DNA of 64,000 nt from Chloracidobacterium sp. (GTDB lineage: Bacteria; Acidobacteriota; Blastocatellia; Chloracidobacteriales; Chloracidobacteriaceae), in the NCBI GenBank assembly GCA_025057975.1, contig JANWUV010000003.1, positions 211,647-275,646 on the forward strand, given 5' to 3'. Shown here one piece after another: positions 36,899 to 46,183 of this stretch. Both the position numbers and the translations under genes were made by a program. How positions within the stretch are numbered: the stretch's first letter is position 1; each line of letters starts with the position of its first letter. The notes below the pieces were generated by a model. It saw only the letters and a program-made list of their open reading frames with translations, ran no database searches and was not told where the DNA came from.

Positions 36899-37921
36899 AT
36901 GCCGTCCTTTGAACTGCTGCTGGAATGGAGCGTAAAAATCGCCGTCGGTTTCATCATCCTGATGACTACGGTGGCGTATCTTTCTCTGATTGAACGTCGC
37001 TTACTGGCCTTTATTCAAATGCGCTATGGCCCAAACCGAGTCGGCCCGTTTGGGCTGTTTCAGCCCATCGCCGATGGGCTGAAGTTTGTCTTCAAGGAAG
37101 ACCTCATCCCGCTGGATGCAGATAAGTTTCTGTATGTGATGGCGCCGGCGCTGTCGTTCGTGCCGGCATTAATGATCTTTGTGCTGATTCCAGTTGGCGG
37201 CGAAGTAACCCTTCCATTTCTCGACCGCCCTATTGCCCTGTATGTTACGAGCGTCAATGTTGGCGTCCTAGCCGTCTTGGCTATGACCGGCATGGGTGTC
37301 TATGGCATCGTGATGGCCGGCTACGCCTCGAACAACAAATACAGCTTGCTCGGTGGGCTGCGGTCTTCGGCGCAACTCGTAAGCTACGAGTTGGCGATGT
37401 CGCTTTCCATCATCGGTGTTCTGATTCAGGCTGGTTCGCTTGATTTGGTGACCATCGTCGAACGGCAGGGCGGCGCTTGGGGATTCGGCTGGCATGTGTT
37501 CTGGTTTCAGCCGATTGGGTTCTTCGTCTTTCTCATCAGTATGATCGCCGAGACGAACCGTGCGCCGTTTGATTTGCCGGAGGCCGAGAGCGAGCTGGTA
37601 GCCGGTTTTCACACAGAATACAGCTCGATGAAGTTTGCCATGTTTTTCATCGCGGAATACGCCAACATGGTTACGGCGGCGGCGATGGCGACGACGTTGT
37701 TTCTTGGCGGTTGGCAGGGGCCGGGCGTTGCTCGGTGGCCATGGCTCGGCCCGGTGTACTTCGTCTTGAAGGTGGCGTTCTTTCTGTTCCTCTATGTGTG
37801 GCTGCGGGCTTCCTCACCGCGTCTCCGCTACGATCAGTTGATGGACTTCGGCTGGAAATTTCTGCTGCCCTTGGCGCTCGCCAACGTCGTCCTTTCGGCG
37901 ACGCTGGCGCTGTGGTTCTGA
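36899..37921 (+). CDS. nuoH: NADH-quinone oxidoreductase subunit H
   Basis: A 340-residue protein with eight predicted helices and TAGGT before the ATG. LAFIQMRYGPNRVGPFGLFQPIADG and ETNRAPFDLPEAESELVAGFHTEY are the two family signatures, the second lying near the quinone pocket. It is the membrane-arm subunit at the junction with the peripheral arm of complex I. No other nuo gene is adjacent. The following gene, 65 bases downstream, is a histidine kinase. Confidence 0.96.
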   Translation: MPSFELLLEWSVKIAVGFIILMTTVAYLSLIERRLLAFIQMRYGPNRVGPFGLFQPIADGLKFVFKEDLIPLDADKFLYVMAPALSFVPALMIFVLIPVGGEVTLPFLDRPIALYVTSVNVGVLAVLAMTGMGVYGIVMAGYASNNKYSLLGGLRSSAQLVSYELAMSLSIIGVLIQAGSLDLVTIVERQGGAWGFGWHVFWFQPIGFFVFLISMIAETNRAPFDLPEAESELVAGFHTEYSSMKFAMFFIAEYANMVTAAAMATTLFLGGWQGPGVARWPWLGPVYFVLKVAFFLFLYVWLRASSPRLRYDQLMDFGWKFLLPLALANVVLSATLALWF

Positions 37922-37986
37922 CCGGCGGGCGTTTTCGCTCGCGCTTTCGCGGGCAGGTTTGCGCTCGTCCCACCAAAAGCTTGTGG

Positions 37987-39411
37987 ATGCCCCGCTACCT
38001 GAATTTTCGCTTTCGCTTGGCCGGACTGCTGGCCGTCGTGCTGGTCGGGATGGTGGTTGTTCTGTATGAACTCAACCGCCGCGCCGAGCGCCAAATTCTG
38101 GCGCAGGTCGAGGCGCAGACGGCGCAACTGACCACCGCGTTGGAACTTGGCCTGCAAAGCATCAGTACGAGCGACTACCTTGACGACTTCATTCGGTCAC
38201 GCCGGCTGACGCCGCAGCAACTTCAGCGCATCCGACGCATCGCCATTGTGGACGCCAACGGCTTGGTGACAGATAGCACGGCGCGCGCTGAACGCGGTCG
38301 CTATATCACGCCGCCGACCGACGCCGCCCTCGTCACGGAAGGCGATCCATTAGCGTCGGCGGCGGAGGAAAACAGTATGGCGCGCACGATTTTCATCCCC
38401 TTCCAAACCTTGGGCAAGGATGGTACATCGGAGCGCAACTATGTGGTTGTCACCCTGTCGGCGCAGACGCTGGCCGACACCATCGCCGCCACCTCGCGTC
38501 AGCGATTATGGGCGACGGGCGTCGCACTGCTGGCGGCGCTGACTGTGGCCGTCGCGCTGGTCTGGCGCTTCACCCAACCCATCGGCGAACTCGTCACGGC
38601 GGCGCGACGCATTGAAGAGGGCGATCTCACGGTGCAGCTTGCCGTCAAACGGCGCGACGAGATCGGCCAACTGGCGCTGCGCTTCAACGCTATGGCGGCG
38701 CGTTTGCGCGAGATGCGTGAACTGGAACGGGCCGCCGTTGTCGGTCGGCTGGCTTCCGGCATCGCCCATGAAATCCGCAACCCACTCAACTTCATCAATC
38801 TCACGATGGATCACATTTGCGCCCGCTATGCGCCCCTTGAAGCGGACGAACGCGCCGCTTTTGAGCGGTTGACGGCGGCCGTCAAAGATGAAATTGCGCG
38901 CCTCAACACCCTCGTAACAAACGTCCTCCGGGTTGGTCGTCCCGCGTCGCTTGCCCTGCGTCCGGTCAACCTTGGGGCGTTGGTCAACGCGGTGCTCGAT
39001 GTCGTTCGTCCCAAAGCCGAAGCCCAGGGCGTCACGCTGATGTGTGAAGATGCAGCACAGGGTCGCCCCATCGAAGCCGACGCGGACGCGCTCAAATCTT
39101 GTTTCTCTAACCTCGTCATCAACGCGATAGAAGCTATGCCGAACGGCGGCGTACTGCGCGTTCATATCACCGAAACGCCGACCGGACAGGCCGTACGAAT
39201 CAGCGATACCGGCGTCGGTATTGCGCCGGATGCCCTTGCGCACATTTTCGACCCGTACTTTTCAACCAAAGACACTGGTATCGGTTTGGGGTTGGCCGTC
39301 ACCCGGCAGATTGTGACCGATCACGGCGGCACGATTGACGTAGAGAGTACGCCCGGTCGCGGAGCAACGTTTACGTTACACTTTCCATATCACCGGCCGT
39401 CACAGGCTTAG
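37987..39411 (+). CDS. Sensor histidine kinase
   Basis: About 474 residues from ATG 37987. The frame is open much further upstream across nuoH, but that part is not family-like; no clear ribosome binding site was found, and TTG 6 bases earlier is possible. Two helices (about 9-29 and 170-190) flank a periplasmic sensor. HAMP follows (RFTQPIGELVTAARRIEEGD). The H-box is HEIRNPLNF, and the ATPase has the N box NLVINAIEAMPNGG, G1 DTGVGI, and G2 GIGLGLAV. It should phosphorylate a response regulator, none of which is adjacent. Signal unknown. Confidence 0.88.
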   Translation: MPRYLNFRFRLAGLLAVVLVGMVVVLYELNRRAERQILAQVEAQTAQLTTALELGLQSISTSDYLDDFIRSRRLTPQQLQRIRRIAIVDANGLVTDSTARAERGRYITPPTDAALVTEGDPLASAAEENSMARTIFIPFQTLGKDGTSERNYVVVTLSAQTLADTIAATSRQRLWATGVALLAALTVAVALVWRFTQPIGELVTAARRIEEGDLTVQLAVKRRDEIGQLALRFNAMAARLREMRELERAAVVGRLASGIAHEIRNPLNFINLTMDHICARYAPLEADERAAFERLTAAVKDEIARLNTLVTNVLRVGRPASLALRPVNLGALVNAVLDVVRPKAEAQGVTLMCEDAAQGRPIEADADALKSCFSNLVINAIEAMPNGGVLRVHITETPTGQAVRISDTGVGIAPDALAHIFDPYFSTKDTGIGLGLAVTRQIVTDHGGTIDVESTPGRGATFTLHFPYHRPSQA

Positions 39412-39511
39412 GTTTGCTTGCCGCAGGTTTCCAGGCATGATGCACGCTTTCCAGCTGGACTGCGGCGGCGAACGTTTTGTATCAAGCATTTCGTAGGAGT
39501 ATGGGCACACG

Positions 39512-40246
39512 ATGAAAGGCGTCGTCCTTGCCGGCGGACTCGGTACGCGGCTGTATCCGCTTACCAAGGTTACGAACAAACACTTGTTGCCGGTCTATGA
39601 CCGGCCGATGATTTACTATCCACTCCAAACCTTAGTTGAGGCTGGTGTGGACGATGTGTTGCTTGTCACCGGCGGCAACAAAGCCGGCGACTTTTTGCAA
39701 CTGCTCGGCAACGGCAAGGAGCATGGGCTCAAACGCCTCAGCTATACCTACCAGCAGGGTGAAGGGGGGATTGCCGACGCCCTTGCGCTGGCTGAAGACT
39801 TCGCCGACGGCGGCCCGATCGTGGTCATCCTCGGTGACAACATCATCGAAAAAAGCATCGCCGGCCCCGTCGCCCGTTTTCGAGAGCAGGGACGCGGCGC
39901 GAAGATTTTGCTCAAAGAGGTTCCTGACCCCCAGCGGTTCGGCGTTCCAACGCTGGACGGTTCGCGCGTGGTGCGCATTGACGAAAAGCCGGCGCGGCCC
40001 GCTTCGCCCTACGCCGTCACTGGGATTTACATGTATGACGCGACGGTGTTCGATATCATCCGCACCCTGACGCCCAGCCAACGCGGCGAACTTGAAATCA
40101 CGGATGTTAATAACGCCTACATCGCACGCGGCGAGCTGACGTGGGAAATTCTCGACGGCTGGTGGACGGACGCCGGCACATTTGAGAGTCTGCATACTGC
40201 CTCCAACCTTGTCGCTGCCATGCGGGCGGCTGCGCGCGAACGATGA
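39512..40246 (+). CDS. rmlA: Glucose-1-phosphate thymidylyltransferase family protein
   Basis: A 244-residue nucleotidyltransferase, shorter than RmlA of E. coli, matching the short RmlA-like subgroup. [13 protein letters not shown] is the nucleotide signature with the catalytic arginine; [15 protein letters not shown] and ILGDNI follow (the aspartate binds magnesium). It makes dTDP-glucose or a similar NDP-sugar. It starts a run of four genes joined by ATGA overlaps, so translation is coupled to rmlC. Confidence 0.9.
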   Translation: MKGVVLAGGLGTRLYPLTKVTNKHLLPVYDRPMIYYPLQTLVEAGVDDVLLVTGGNKAGDFLQLLGNGKEHGLKRLSYTYQQGEGGIADALALAEDFADGGPIVVILGDNIIEKSIAGPVARFREQGRGAKILLKEVPDPQRFGVPTLDGSRVVRIDEKPARPASPYAVTGIYMYDATVFDIIRTLTPSQRGELEITDVNNAYIARGELTWEILDGWWTDAGTFESLHTASNLVAAMRAAARER

Positions 40247-40800
40247 ACTTCATTGCTACCGAACTGCCGGGCGTCGTCCTCATCGAACCCAAGGTGTTCC
40301 GGGACAACCGGGGTTTTTTCCTTGAAAGCTACCACCAAGCGAAGTTCGCCGCCGCCGGACTGGATGTGACGTTTGTGCAGGACAATCACTCCTGCTCCGT
40401 ACGCGGGACGCTGCGTGGTCTGCATGCCCAGCGTCGCCGTCCACAGGGTAAGCTGGTGCGCGTCATCGCCGGAGAGATTTTTGATGTCGTCGTGGATATT
40501 CGGCTGCATTCGCCGACCTTCGGGCGCTGGCTGGGTGTTGTGCTGTCGGCGGAGAATTTCCGCCAACTGTATGTTCCGCCGGGCTTTGTGCATGGTTTTT
40601 GCGTCCTGAGCGATGTTGCGGAAGTCCTCTACAAGTGCACGGCGCTCTATGACCCGACGGATGAAATCGGCGTCGTCTGGAACGACCCGGAGATCGGCGT
40701 TGACTGGCCCGTTCGGTCGCCGCTGTTGTCCGAGAAGGATCGGCGACTGCCGACGCTGCGCGCGCTGCTGGAGCAGTTGCAAGCAGCTGACGACGCATGA
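40243..40800 (+). CDS. rmlC: dTDP-4-dehydrorhamnose 3,5-epimerase
   Basis: A 185-residue cupin. The catalytic histidine lies in RGLHAQ and the tyrosine/aspartate region in [20 protein letters not shown] is a conserved beta-strand of the family. It performs the epimerisation that leads to dTDP-L-rhamnose. The start overlaps the rmlA stop in ATGA, and its own stop overlaps the next start. rmlB and rmlD are not in the window. Confidence 0.92.
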   Translation: MNFIATELPGVVLIEPKVFRDNRGFFLESYHQAKFAAAGLDVTFVQDNHSCSVRGTLRGLHAQRRRPQGKLVRVIAGEIFDVVVDIRLHSPTFGRWLGVVLSAENFRQLYVPPGFVHGFCVLSDVAEVLYKCTALYDPTDEIGVVWNDPEIGVDWPVRSPLLSEKDRRLPTLRALLEQLQAADDA

Positions 40801-41567
40801 CGGCGCGGCCGTCGCCAATCTTGGCCGGCGTTCCCGTCGCCAATGTCACCTTGGATGAGGTCATGGCGCGCATTACGGCCTGGCTCGAAGCGCCGCATTT
40901 CCACCGCATGGCCGTCGTCAATGCAGCGATCCTGCTGGACGCCGAACGTAACGCCCGGTTTCGGGCGGCGCTGGCGACGGCGGATTTGGTGACGGCCGAC
41001 GGGATGTCGGTGGTGTGGGCGACCCGTTGGCTGTCTCGTTTGGGAGGACGACTTGTGGCGCGGGTAGCTGCGCCGGACGTGATGGAAGCCGTTCTCGCTC
41101 AGTGTGAACGGCGCGGGCATCGGGTCTACCTGCTGGGCGCGACGGCCGAGGTTGTCATCCAAGCGCGCAACCGCCTTCAGCGGCGCTTCCCGAAACTGGC
41201 GGTGGCCGGCGTACGCGATGGTTACTTTACGGATGAAGAAGCCCCGGCCGTGGCGGCGGCGGTTCATCAGACGCGCGCCGATGTGTTGTTTGCAGCGATG
41301 GGATCGCCCCGGCAGGAGTTGTGGCTGGCGCAGTACGGCCCGCAAACCGGCGTTCGATTCGCGTTAGGCGTTGGCGGCTATTTCGATATTCTGGCCGGGC
41401 GACGCCGCCGCGCGCCCCGCTGGATGCAAGCTTGCGGGCTGGAATGGTTGTTTCGATTTTTACAGGAGCCGCGCCGTTTATGGCGGCGTTACTTGATCGG
41501 CAATGTCGCTTTCCTATTGTTCCTCGCCCGCGAATGGCGGCGAGCTGGTGAAAGGATGACGGCATGA
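40797..41567 (+). CDS. WecG/TagA/CpsF-family glycosyltransferase
   Basis: A 256-residue protein with [27 protein letters not shown] and [19 protein letters not shown], all features of the WecG/TagA GT26 fold. Members add a ManNAc-type sugar to a lipid-linked precursor during polysaccharide or teichoic acid synthesis; the sugar here is not known. The C-terminus has a hydrophobic, basic tail that may hold it at the membrane. The ATGA links on both sides make it part of the rml operon. Confidence 0.93.
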   Translation: MTARPSPILAGVPVANVTLDEVMARITAWLEAPHFHRMAVVNAAILLDAERNARFRAALATADLVTADGMSVVWATRWLSRLGGRLVARVAAPDVMEAVLAQCERRGHRVYLLGATAEVVIQARNRLQRRFPKLAVAGVRDGYFTDEEAPAVAAAVHQTRADVLFAAMGSPRQELWLAQYGPQTGVRFALGVGGYFDILAGRRRRAPRWMQACGLEWLFRFLQEPRRLWRRYLIGNVAFLLFLAREWRRAGERMTA

Positions 41568-42616
41568 AACGTTGGCGTGTCGGGATTCTTGGCGCGACCG
41601 GGACGGTCGGACAGCGATTCATTCAACTTTTGGAGAACCATCCCTGGTTTACAGTGACGGCCGTAGCGGCTTCGGATCGTTCGGAAGGGAAACGTTACGG
41701 CGACGCTGTGGCTTGGAAGCTGCCGACGCCACTTCCGGCGACGGTCGCCGAGCTGACGCTTGCTCCCTGCCGGCCGCCGCTTGACTGCGATGTGGTGTTC
41801 TCAAGTTTGCCGGGCGACATGGCCGGCGAAACGGAAGCCGCCTTTGCGGCGGCCGGCTATCCCGTCATCAGCAACTCCAGCGCTCATCGGATGGCGGATG
41901 ACGTACCGCTGCTGGTTCCCGAAATCAACGCCGACCACGCCCAGCTCATTCCGGTACAGCAACGCCGACGCGACTGGACGCAGGGCTTCCTTGTCACCAA
42001 TCCCAACTGTACGACCTTGGCGCTGGCGCTGCCGCTGGCAGCGCTCAACCGTGCCTTTGGCGTTGAGGCGGTCGTGGTGTCCACGATGCAGGCGATTTCC
42101 GGGGCGGGGTATCCGGGCGTCGCCTCGCTTGACATTGTGGACAACGTCATCCCCTACATTGCCGGTGAGGAAGCCAAGGTCGAAACCGAGCCGCGTAAAA
42201 TCCTCGGCCGCCTTGCCGGAGACACCATCGAGCCGGCACCGCTGCGGGTAAGCGCCCATTGCCACCGCGTCGCTGTGACGGACGGCCATCTCTGCGCCGC
42301 CTCAATCAAGCTCAAACAGACGGCGGCGATTGCGGATGTGTGCGCCGCGCTGGAGGCTTTTCGCGGCCCGGCGGAAGTGCAATCGTTGCCGAGCGCGCCC
42401 GCGCGCCCGATTGTGGTGCGTTATGAACCGGATCGCCCGCAACCGCGTCTTGACCGCGACTTGGAGCGCGGCATGGCGAGCATTGTCGGACGGGTACGGA
42501 AGGACCCGCTGCTGGATGTCAAGCTGACGATTCTGGGGCACAATACGGTGCGCGGCGCGGCCGGAGCAACGCTGCTCAACGCGGAGTTCTTGGCCGCAAC
42601 CGGACGACTCGCCTAA
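41564..42616 (+). CDS. asd: Aspartate-semialdehyde dehydrogenase (archaeal/yeast-type)
   Basis: A 350-residue NADP-dependent enzyme that makes aspartate semialdehyde from aspartyl phosphate for lysine, methionine and threonine synthesis. GILGATGTVGQRF is the nucleotide motif. NPNCTT carries the catalytic cysteine and SAHCHRVAV the conserved histidine. The type with TVGQRF and the long IVDNVIPYI stretch is the archaeal/fungal class rather than the E. coli class. It follows the polysaccharide genes in an ATGA overlap; no functional link is known. Confidence 0.93.
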   Translation: MKRWRVGILGATGTVGQRFIQLLENHPWFTVTAVAASDRSEGKRYGDAVAWKLPTPLPATVAELTLAPCRPPLDCDVVFSSLPGDMAGETEAAFAAAGYPVISNSSAHRMADDVPLLVPEINADHAQLIPVQQRRRDWTQGFLVTNPNCTTLALALPLAALNRAFGVEAVVVSTMQAISGAGYPGVASLDIVDNVIPYIAGEEAKVETEPRKILGRLAGDTIEPAPLRVSAHCHRVAVTDGHLCAASIKLKQTAAIADVCAALEAFRGPAEVQSLPSAPARPIVVRYEPDRPQPRLDRDLERGMASIVGRVRKDPLLDVKLTILGHNTVRGAAGATLLNAEFLAATGRLA

Positions 42617-42663
42617 ACTCTCAAAACCCTAGCCGCTCAGTCCATACGGCGTTGCAGGTGCTT

Positions 42664-43011
42664 ATGCCCGACCGACCCACCGCCAAGTCGCACGAGCCGG
42701 ACGCCGACCTGCCGGCCGGCGTTGCCGCCAAGCGACAACTTGTGTTTCCCGACGCCGTAGCGCGCGACAACCAAGTGCGCTCGCGCATCCCATTGGCTGC
42801 AGAAGCGCCGGTGTTTGAGTTTGAAGCGCCGCCGGAGCCGCCCCAAACATTGCCGCGTGTGCCGCGTCGCTGGCGGATGCGCTTTCGCCAGTTTATCGGA
42901 AAATATGTCGTGTGGTTTGTGGCGGTGTTGCTGTTGTCGGTAGCGACGGTTGTGATTGTGGCGATCTTCTCACCCCAGCCGAAACCCCCAACGCCGCCGG
43001 TTCGCCGGTAG
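42664..43011 (+). CDS. Small single-pass membrane protein
   Basis: A 115-residue protein; ATG 42664 has AGGTG upstream. The N-terminal 70 residues are Pro- and Glu-rich and probably disordered, then comes a basic segment, one membrane helix (about residues 81-103) and a short Pro-rich tail. It lies between asd and tdk, in the same direction, with short gaps. No family recognised. Confidence 0.6.
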   Translation: MPDRPTAKSHEPDADLPAGVAAKRQLVFPDAVARDNQVRSRIPLAAEAPVFEFEAPPEPPQTLPRVPRRWRMRFRQFIGKYVVWFVAVLLLSVATVVIVAIFSPQPKPPTPPVRR

Positions 43012-43029
43012 CCGTCAGGAGATCACAGT

Positions 43030-43626
43030 TTGCAGGAAGTCGCTTTTGCTGACCCAGCCGCTCGTCCGCGCGGATGGATTGAAGTCATTGCAGGCGGTAT
43101 GTTTTCCGGCAAAACCGAGGCGCTCATTACGCGCCTGCGGCGCGCGTTGATTGCACGGCAGGCGGTGCAAGCCTTCAAGCCGCGCTTGGATGATCGCTAC
43201 GAGGCCGACTTCATCGTGTCGCACAGCCGGTTACGTATCGAAACGCAGGTCATCGAGCAGGCGGAGGACATCCTTGATCGGTTGTCGCCCGCCACGCAGG
43301 TGGTCGGCATTGACGAAGGCCAGTTTCTTGGCCCTGGCTTGGTGCAGGTCTGTCGCCGACTGGCGGATGGCGGCCGGCGCGTCGTGGTGGCGGCGCTTGA
43401 TCTCGATTACCGTGGAGAGCCGTTTGAGCCAATCCCGCATTTGATGGCTATCGCCGAGTACGTCACCAAGCCGCAGGCGATTTGCGTCGTCTGTGGGCAT
43501 CCGGCGAATTTCTCCCAACGGCTGACGGCGGACGACCGACGGGTGGTGGTCGGCGCAGAAGGGTTGTACGAAGCGCGCTGCCGCCGCTGTTTTGTGCCTT
43601 ACCCTGTCCCCCCAGCGGGCCGATAG
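43030..43626 (+). CDS. tdk: Thymidine kinase, TTG start
   Basis: A 198-residue protein. The start is TTG at 43030, with CAGGAG 8 nt upstream; no in-frame ATG fits the family better. The P-loop GGMFSGKTE is at residues 22-30. GIDEGQFL is the Walker-B-like stretch. Two CxxC-type pairs (CVVCGH and CRRC) form the structural zinc site near the lasso. It phosphorylates thymidine in the salvage pathway. The stop is followed 13 bases later by ispF. Confidence 0.95.
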   Translation: MQEVAFADPAARPRGWIEVIAGGMFSGKTEALITRLRRALIARQAVQAFKPRLDDRYEADFIVSHSRLRIETQVIEQAEDILDRLSPATQVVGIDEGQFLGPGLVQVCRRLADGGRRVVVAALDLDYRGEPFEPIPHLMAIAEYVTKPQAICVVCGHPANFSQRLTADDRRVVVGAEGLYEARCRRCFVPYPVPPAGR

Positions 43627-43639
43627 GTGGTCACGCCAT

Positions 43640-44170
43640 ATGGATGCCGTCGTGTTTCGAGTGGGTGCCGGGTACGATATTCACCGCTTGGTCGAGGGGC
43701 GTCCGCTGATTCTGGGCGGCGTAACGATTCCGTACGAGCGCGGCCTACTGGGACACTCCGACGCCGACGCGCTGGCGCATGCCGTCACCGACGCCCTGTT
43801 GGGCGCGTTGGCGCTAGGTGATATTGGGACGCACTTTCCCGACACCGACACACGCTGGGCCGCCGCCGACAGTCTGGCGTTGCTGCGCCACACGGTTGCG
43901 CTGGTCGCTGCGCAGAGCTTTGAAATCGTCAACGTGGATGCCTCCATCCTTGCCGAGCGCCCAAAGCTTGCGCCATACATCCAGGCGATGCGGGAACGAC
44001 TGGCTGAAACGCTCAACGTCGCGCTCGACGCCGTGAGCGTCAAAGCCAAAACCAACGAGGGACTCGACGCCATCGGGCGCGGCGAGGCCATCGCCGTACA
44101 CGCCGTCGCGTTGCTGCGTCGGTCGGCACCGCTCCGTAGGACTGACTCGACAATCAATCGGGAAGCCTAA
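43640..44170 (+). CDS. ispF: 2-C-methyl-D-erythritol 2,4-cyclodiphosphate synthase
   Basis: A 176-residue protein from ATG 43640, with AGGTGG upstream; the frame is open further back but inside tdk. GAGYDIHRL and [12 protein letters not shown] hold the metal-binding Asp and His residues, and [21 protein letters not shown] is the C-terminal substrate-binding region. It is somewhat longer than the usual 157 residues because of a C-terminal tail. It makes the cyclic diphosphate of the MEP isoprenoid route, which also feeds quinone and chlorophyll side chains. Confidence 0.95.
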   Translation: MDAVVFRVGAGYDIHRLVEGRPLILGGVTIPYERGLLGHSDADALAHAVTDALLGALALGDIGTHFPDTDTRWAAADSLALLRHTVALVAAQSFEIVNVDASILAERPKLAPYIQAMRERLAETLNVALDAVSVKAKTNEGLDAIGRGEAIAVHAVALLRRSAPLRRTDSTINREA

Positions 44171-44186
44171 CTCAGGGAACATCGCC

Positions 44187-46070
44187 ATGTCCGCCACTCG
44201 TCACCTGCTCACACTTGACGAACTCAACCAACTTCCAGCTTGGGCCGCCGAAATGGGGCGCAAGTACTTTGCCGGTGAAGCGAGTCATTTTCTCCTTCAC
44301 CACAACGTCTATGATGTGGCGCGGTCAAAGCGCGGCTACGTCGGGTTGGTAACCTTCCTTCAGCAGGAGATGCTCGGCAACAAGCACATCGTGCTATACA
44401 ACCGAAGCGAGGGCATTACCTTCGGTTCCCAGGAAGCGGAACGTCAGTTTTTAGCCACCCTCCGCATCGCCAATCCGCTAGCTGACGCCAAGACGTTAGC
44501 CACATTGCCGCGCGACCCAGTTCCGGCGCTCAACCTAATTGAGCGATTTCTGTATTCCGGCGACCAAGTGGCCGTCATCATCAATTTTCTCGAAACCCTC
44601 GTTCCAGCAGGCGACATTGCCCATTTGGGAAGTGATGAACGCAACCTGCTTGTCACGCTGCAACGTTGGCTCACCAGCTCGCGTCTCTTGAACTCGGACA
44701 ATATTGTGATTTTCCTAACAGAGAACCTATCGGATGTCGCCCAGCGGCTGCGCGAAAACTCACGCATTACGCTGATTCGCGTCCCCTACCCCGACTACGC
44801 TGAGCGGCTTGACTATATCCGCTACGAACTGGCTGAAATCGCCAAGCGGCGGAATGGCCGTTCTGAAAAGGAAATAGAAAAATTCAAAGCGGACTTCAAA
44901 GCTAAAGCCGAACGCATTCTCCGCGAAGAGGGCGTAGATCGTCTCAATGAAGAAACCAAGAAGTTCAATGAAGAACTTGAAAGGATGAAAGCCGAGCTAG
45001 GTAATAGTGTACTCGGCCTCAAAATGCAGATCACCGATGAACAACTGGCGCATCTAACGTCAGGACTCAACCGCGTTCACATCTCGTCTATTCTTAAGGG
45101 TGCAACGCTCAATAACGAAGGTCTAACAATTGATCTAGTGCGTGCTAAGAAAAAATCTATCATCGAATCGGAATGTGTCGGGCTGATCGAATTTGTTACG
45201 CCTAAATATGGTCTTGACCACGTTGGTGGTTTTGAGAAAGCCAAAGCCTACCTGCGCAATATTGCTGAAGTTATTCGCAACGGCGAAACTGACGAAGCGC
45301 CGATGGGCATTCTGATTTCCGGCCCGGTCGGCACCGGCAAGACATTTCTAGCTGAGGCGTTCGCTAAGGATTGCGGCTTGAATGTTGTTGAGTTCAAGAA
45401 CTTCCGGGACAAATGGGTCGGGTCATCCGAAGCTAATCTGGAGAAGATTCTCAACCTGATTCAGACCTTAGCGCCAATTGTCGTTTTGATTGATGAAGCT
45501 GATGCCACGCTTGGCCATCGGGATGCCGGCGGTGACAGTGGTGTGGATAAACGCATTTTCTCAAAAATCGCTTCGGCGATGGGCGATACGGAAAACCGTG
45601 GACGTATCCTTTGGATTTTGATGACTTCGCGTCCAGACTTACTCCCGATTGACCTGAAACGTCAAGGTCGGTGTGAGGAACATATCTCATTGTTCTATCC
45701 GGAATCTGAAGCTGATCGTCTGGCAATCATTGAGGCAATGATCAAGAAAAACCGTATCGCCCATCAAGTCACCGACTGGTCACCCATTACGCGGAGCGAG
45801 ATGAAGCTTTCTGGCGCCGATATTGAATCCATGCTGATTCGCTGTCGGCGAGTTGCTCGTCAGGCTGGACGGAAGGAAGTCACATCTGATGATGTGCGAC
45901 TGGTAGCGCAGGAATTTACACCTGCACGCGATGAAGTCGCCATTGAGTACCAGACGTTGGTGGCCGTCCGCGAGGCGACTTCGCGCGACATGTTGCCGGA
46001 AGCGTTCCGGCACATGTCGCCGGCTGAAATCAGTCAGCGCATTGAACAACTGCGCCCAATGGTGCGCTAA
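44187..46070 (+). CDS. Double-AAA ATPase with a degenerate N-terminal domain
   Basis: A 627-residue protein, 16 bases after ispF. Residues 30-215 look like an AAA fold that has lost its Walker A: there is a sensor-like VIFLTENLSDVAQRL and PYPDYAERLDYI. A charged coiled coil (about 222-275) follows. The second AAA domain has Walker A GPVGTGKT (379-386) and Walker B VVLIDEAD (431-438), then SRPDLLPIDLKRQGR with the arginine-finger region. The C-terminus is a helical lid. It probably acts as an oligomeric remodelling ATPase. The middle of the gene has far lower GC than its neighbours (49 of 120 bases at 45121-45240). Function and partners unknown. Confidence 0.85.
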   Translation: MSATRHLLTLDELNQLPAWAAEMGRKYFAGEASHFLLHHNVYDVARSKRGYVGLVTFLQQEMLGNKHIVLYNRSEGITFGSQEAERQFLATLRIANPLADAKTLATLPRDPVPALNLIERFLYSGDQVAVIINFLETLVPAGDIAHLGSDERNLLVTLQRWLTSSRLLNSDNIVIFLTENLSDVAQRLRENSRITLIRVPYPDYAERLDYIRYELAEIAKRRNGRSEKEIEKFKADFKAKAERILREEGVDRLNEETKKFNEELERMKAELGNSVLGLKMQITDEQLAHLTSGLNRVHISSILKGATLNNEGLTIDLVRAKKKSIIESECVGLIEFVTPKYGLDHVGGFEKAKAYLRNIAEVIRNGETDEAPMGILISGPVGTGKTFLAEAFAKDCGLNVVEFKNFRDKWVGSSEANLEKILNLIQTLAPIVVLIDEADATLGHRDAGGDSGVDKRIFSKIASAMGDTENRGRILWILMTSRPDLLPIDLKRQGRCEEHISLFYPESEADRLAIIEAMIKKNRIAHQVTDWSPITRSEMKLSGADIESMLIRCRRVARQAGRKEVTSDDVRLVAQEFTPARDEVAIEYQTLVAVREATSRDMLPEAFRHMSPAEISQRIEQLRPMVR

Positions 46071-46183
46071 TGTGCCTCAGTGGGTGGGCGCTCGTTTGGC
46101 GCGTGTGAGACGCCTGCCGGTAAAAAGCTTGCGTTTCGGTGGAGCGTCACGCGCCGTCTTTCGCCTAAAATGCACACGACTAA

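Noticed and set aside
37711..37986. N-terminal extension of the histidine kinase across nuoH
   Set aside because: It lies in a different frame inside nuoH and lacks a hydrophobic first helix; the kinase begins with its membrane helix after 37987.
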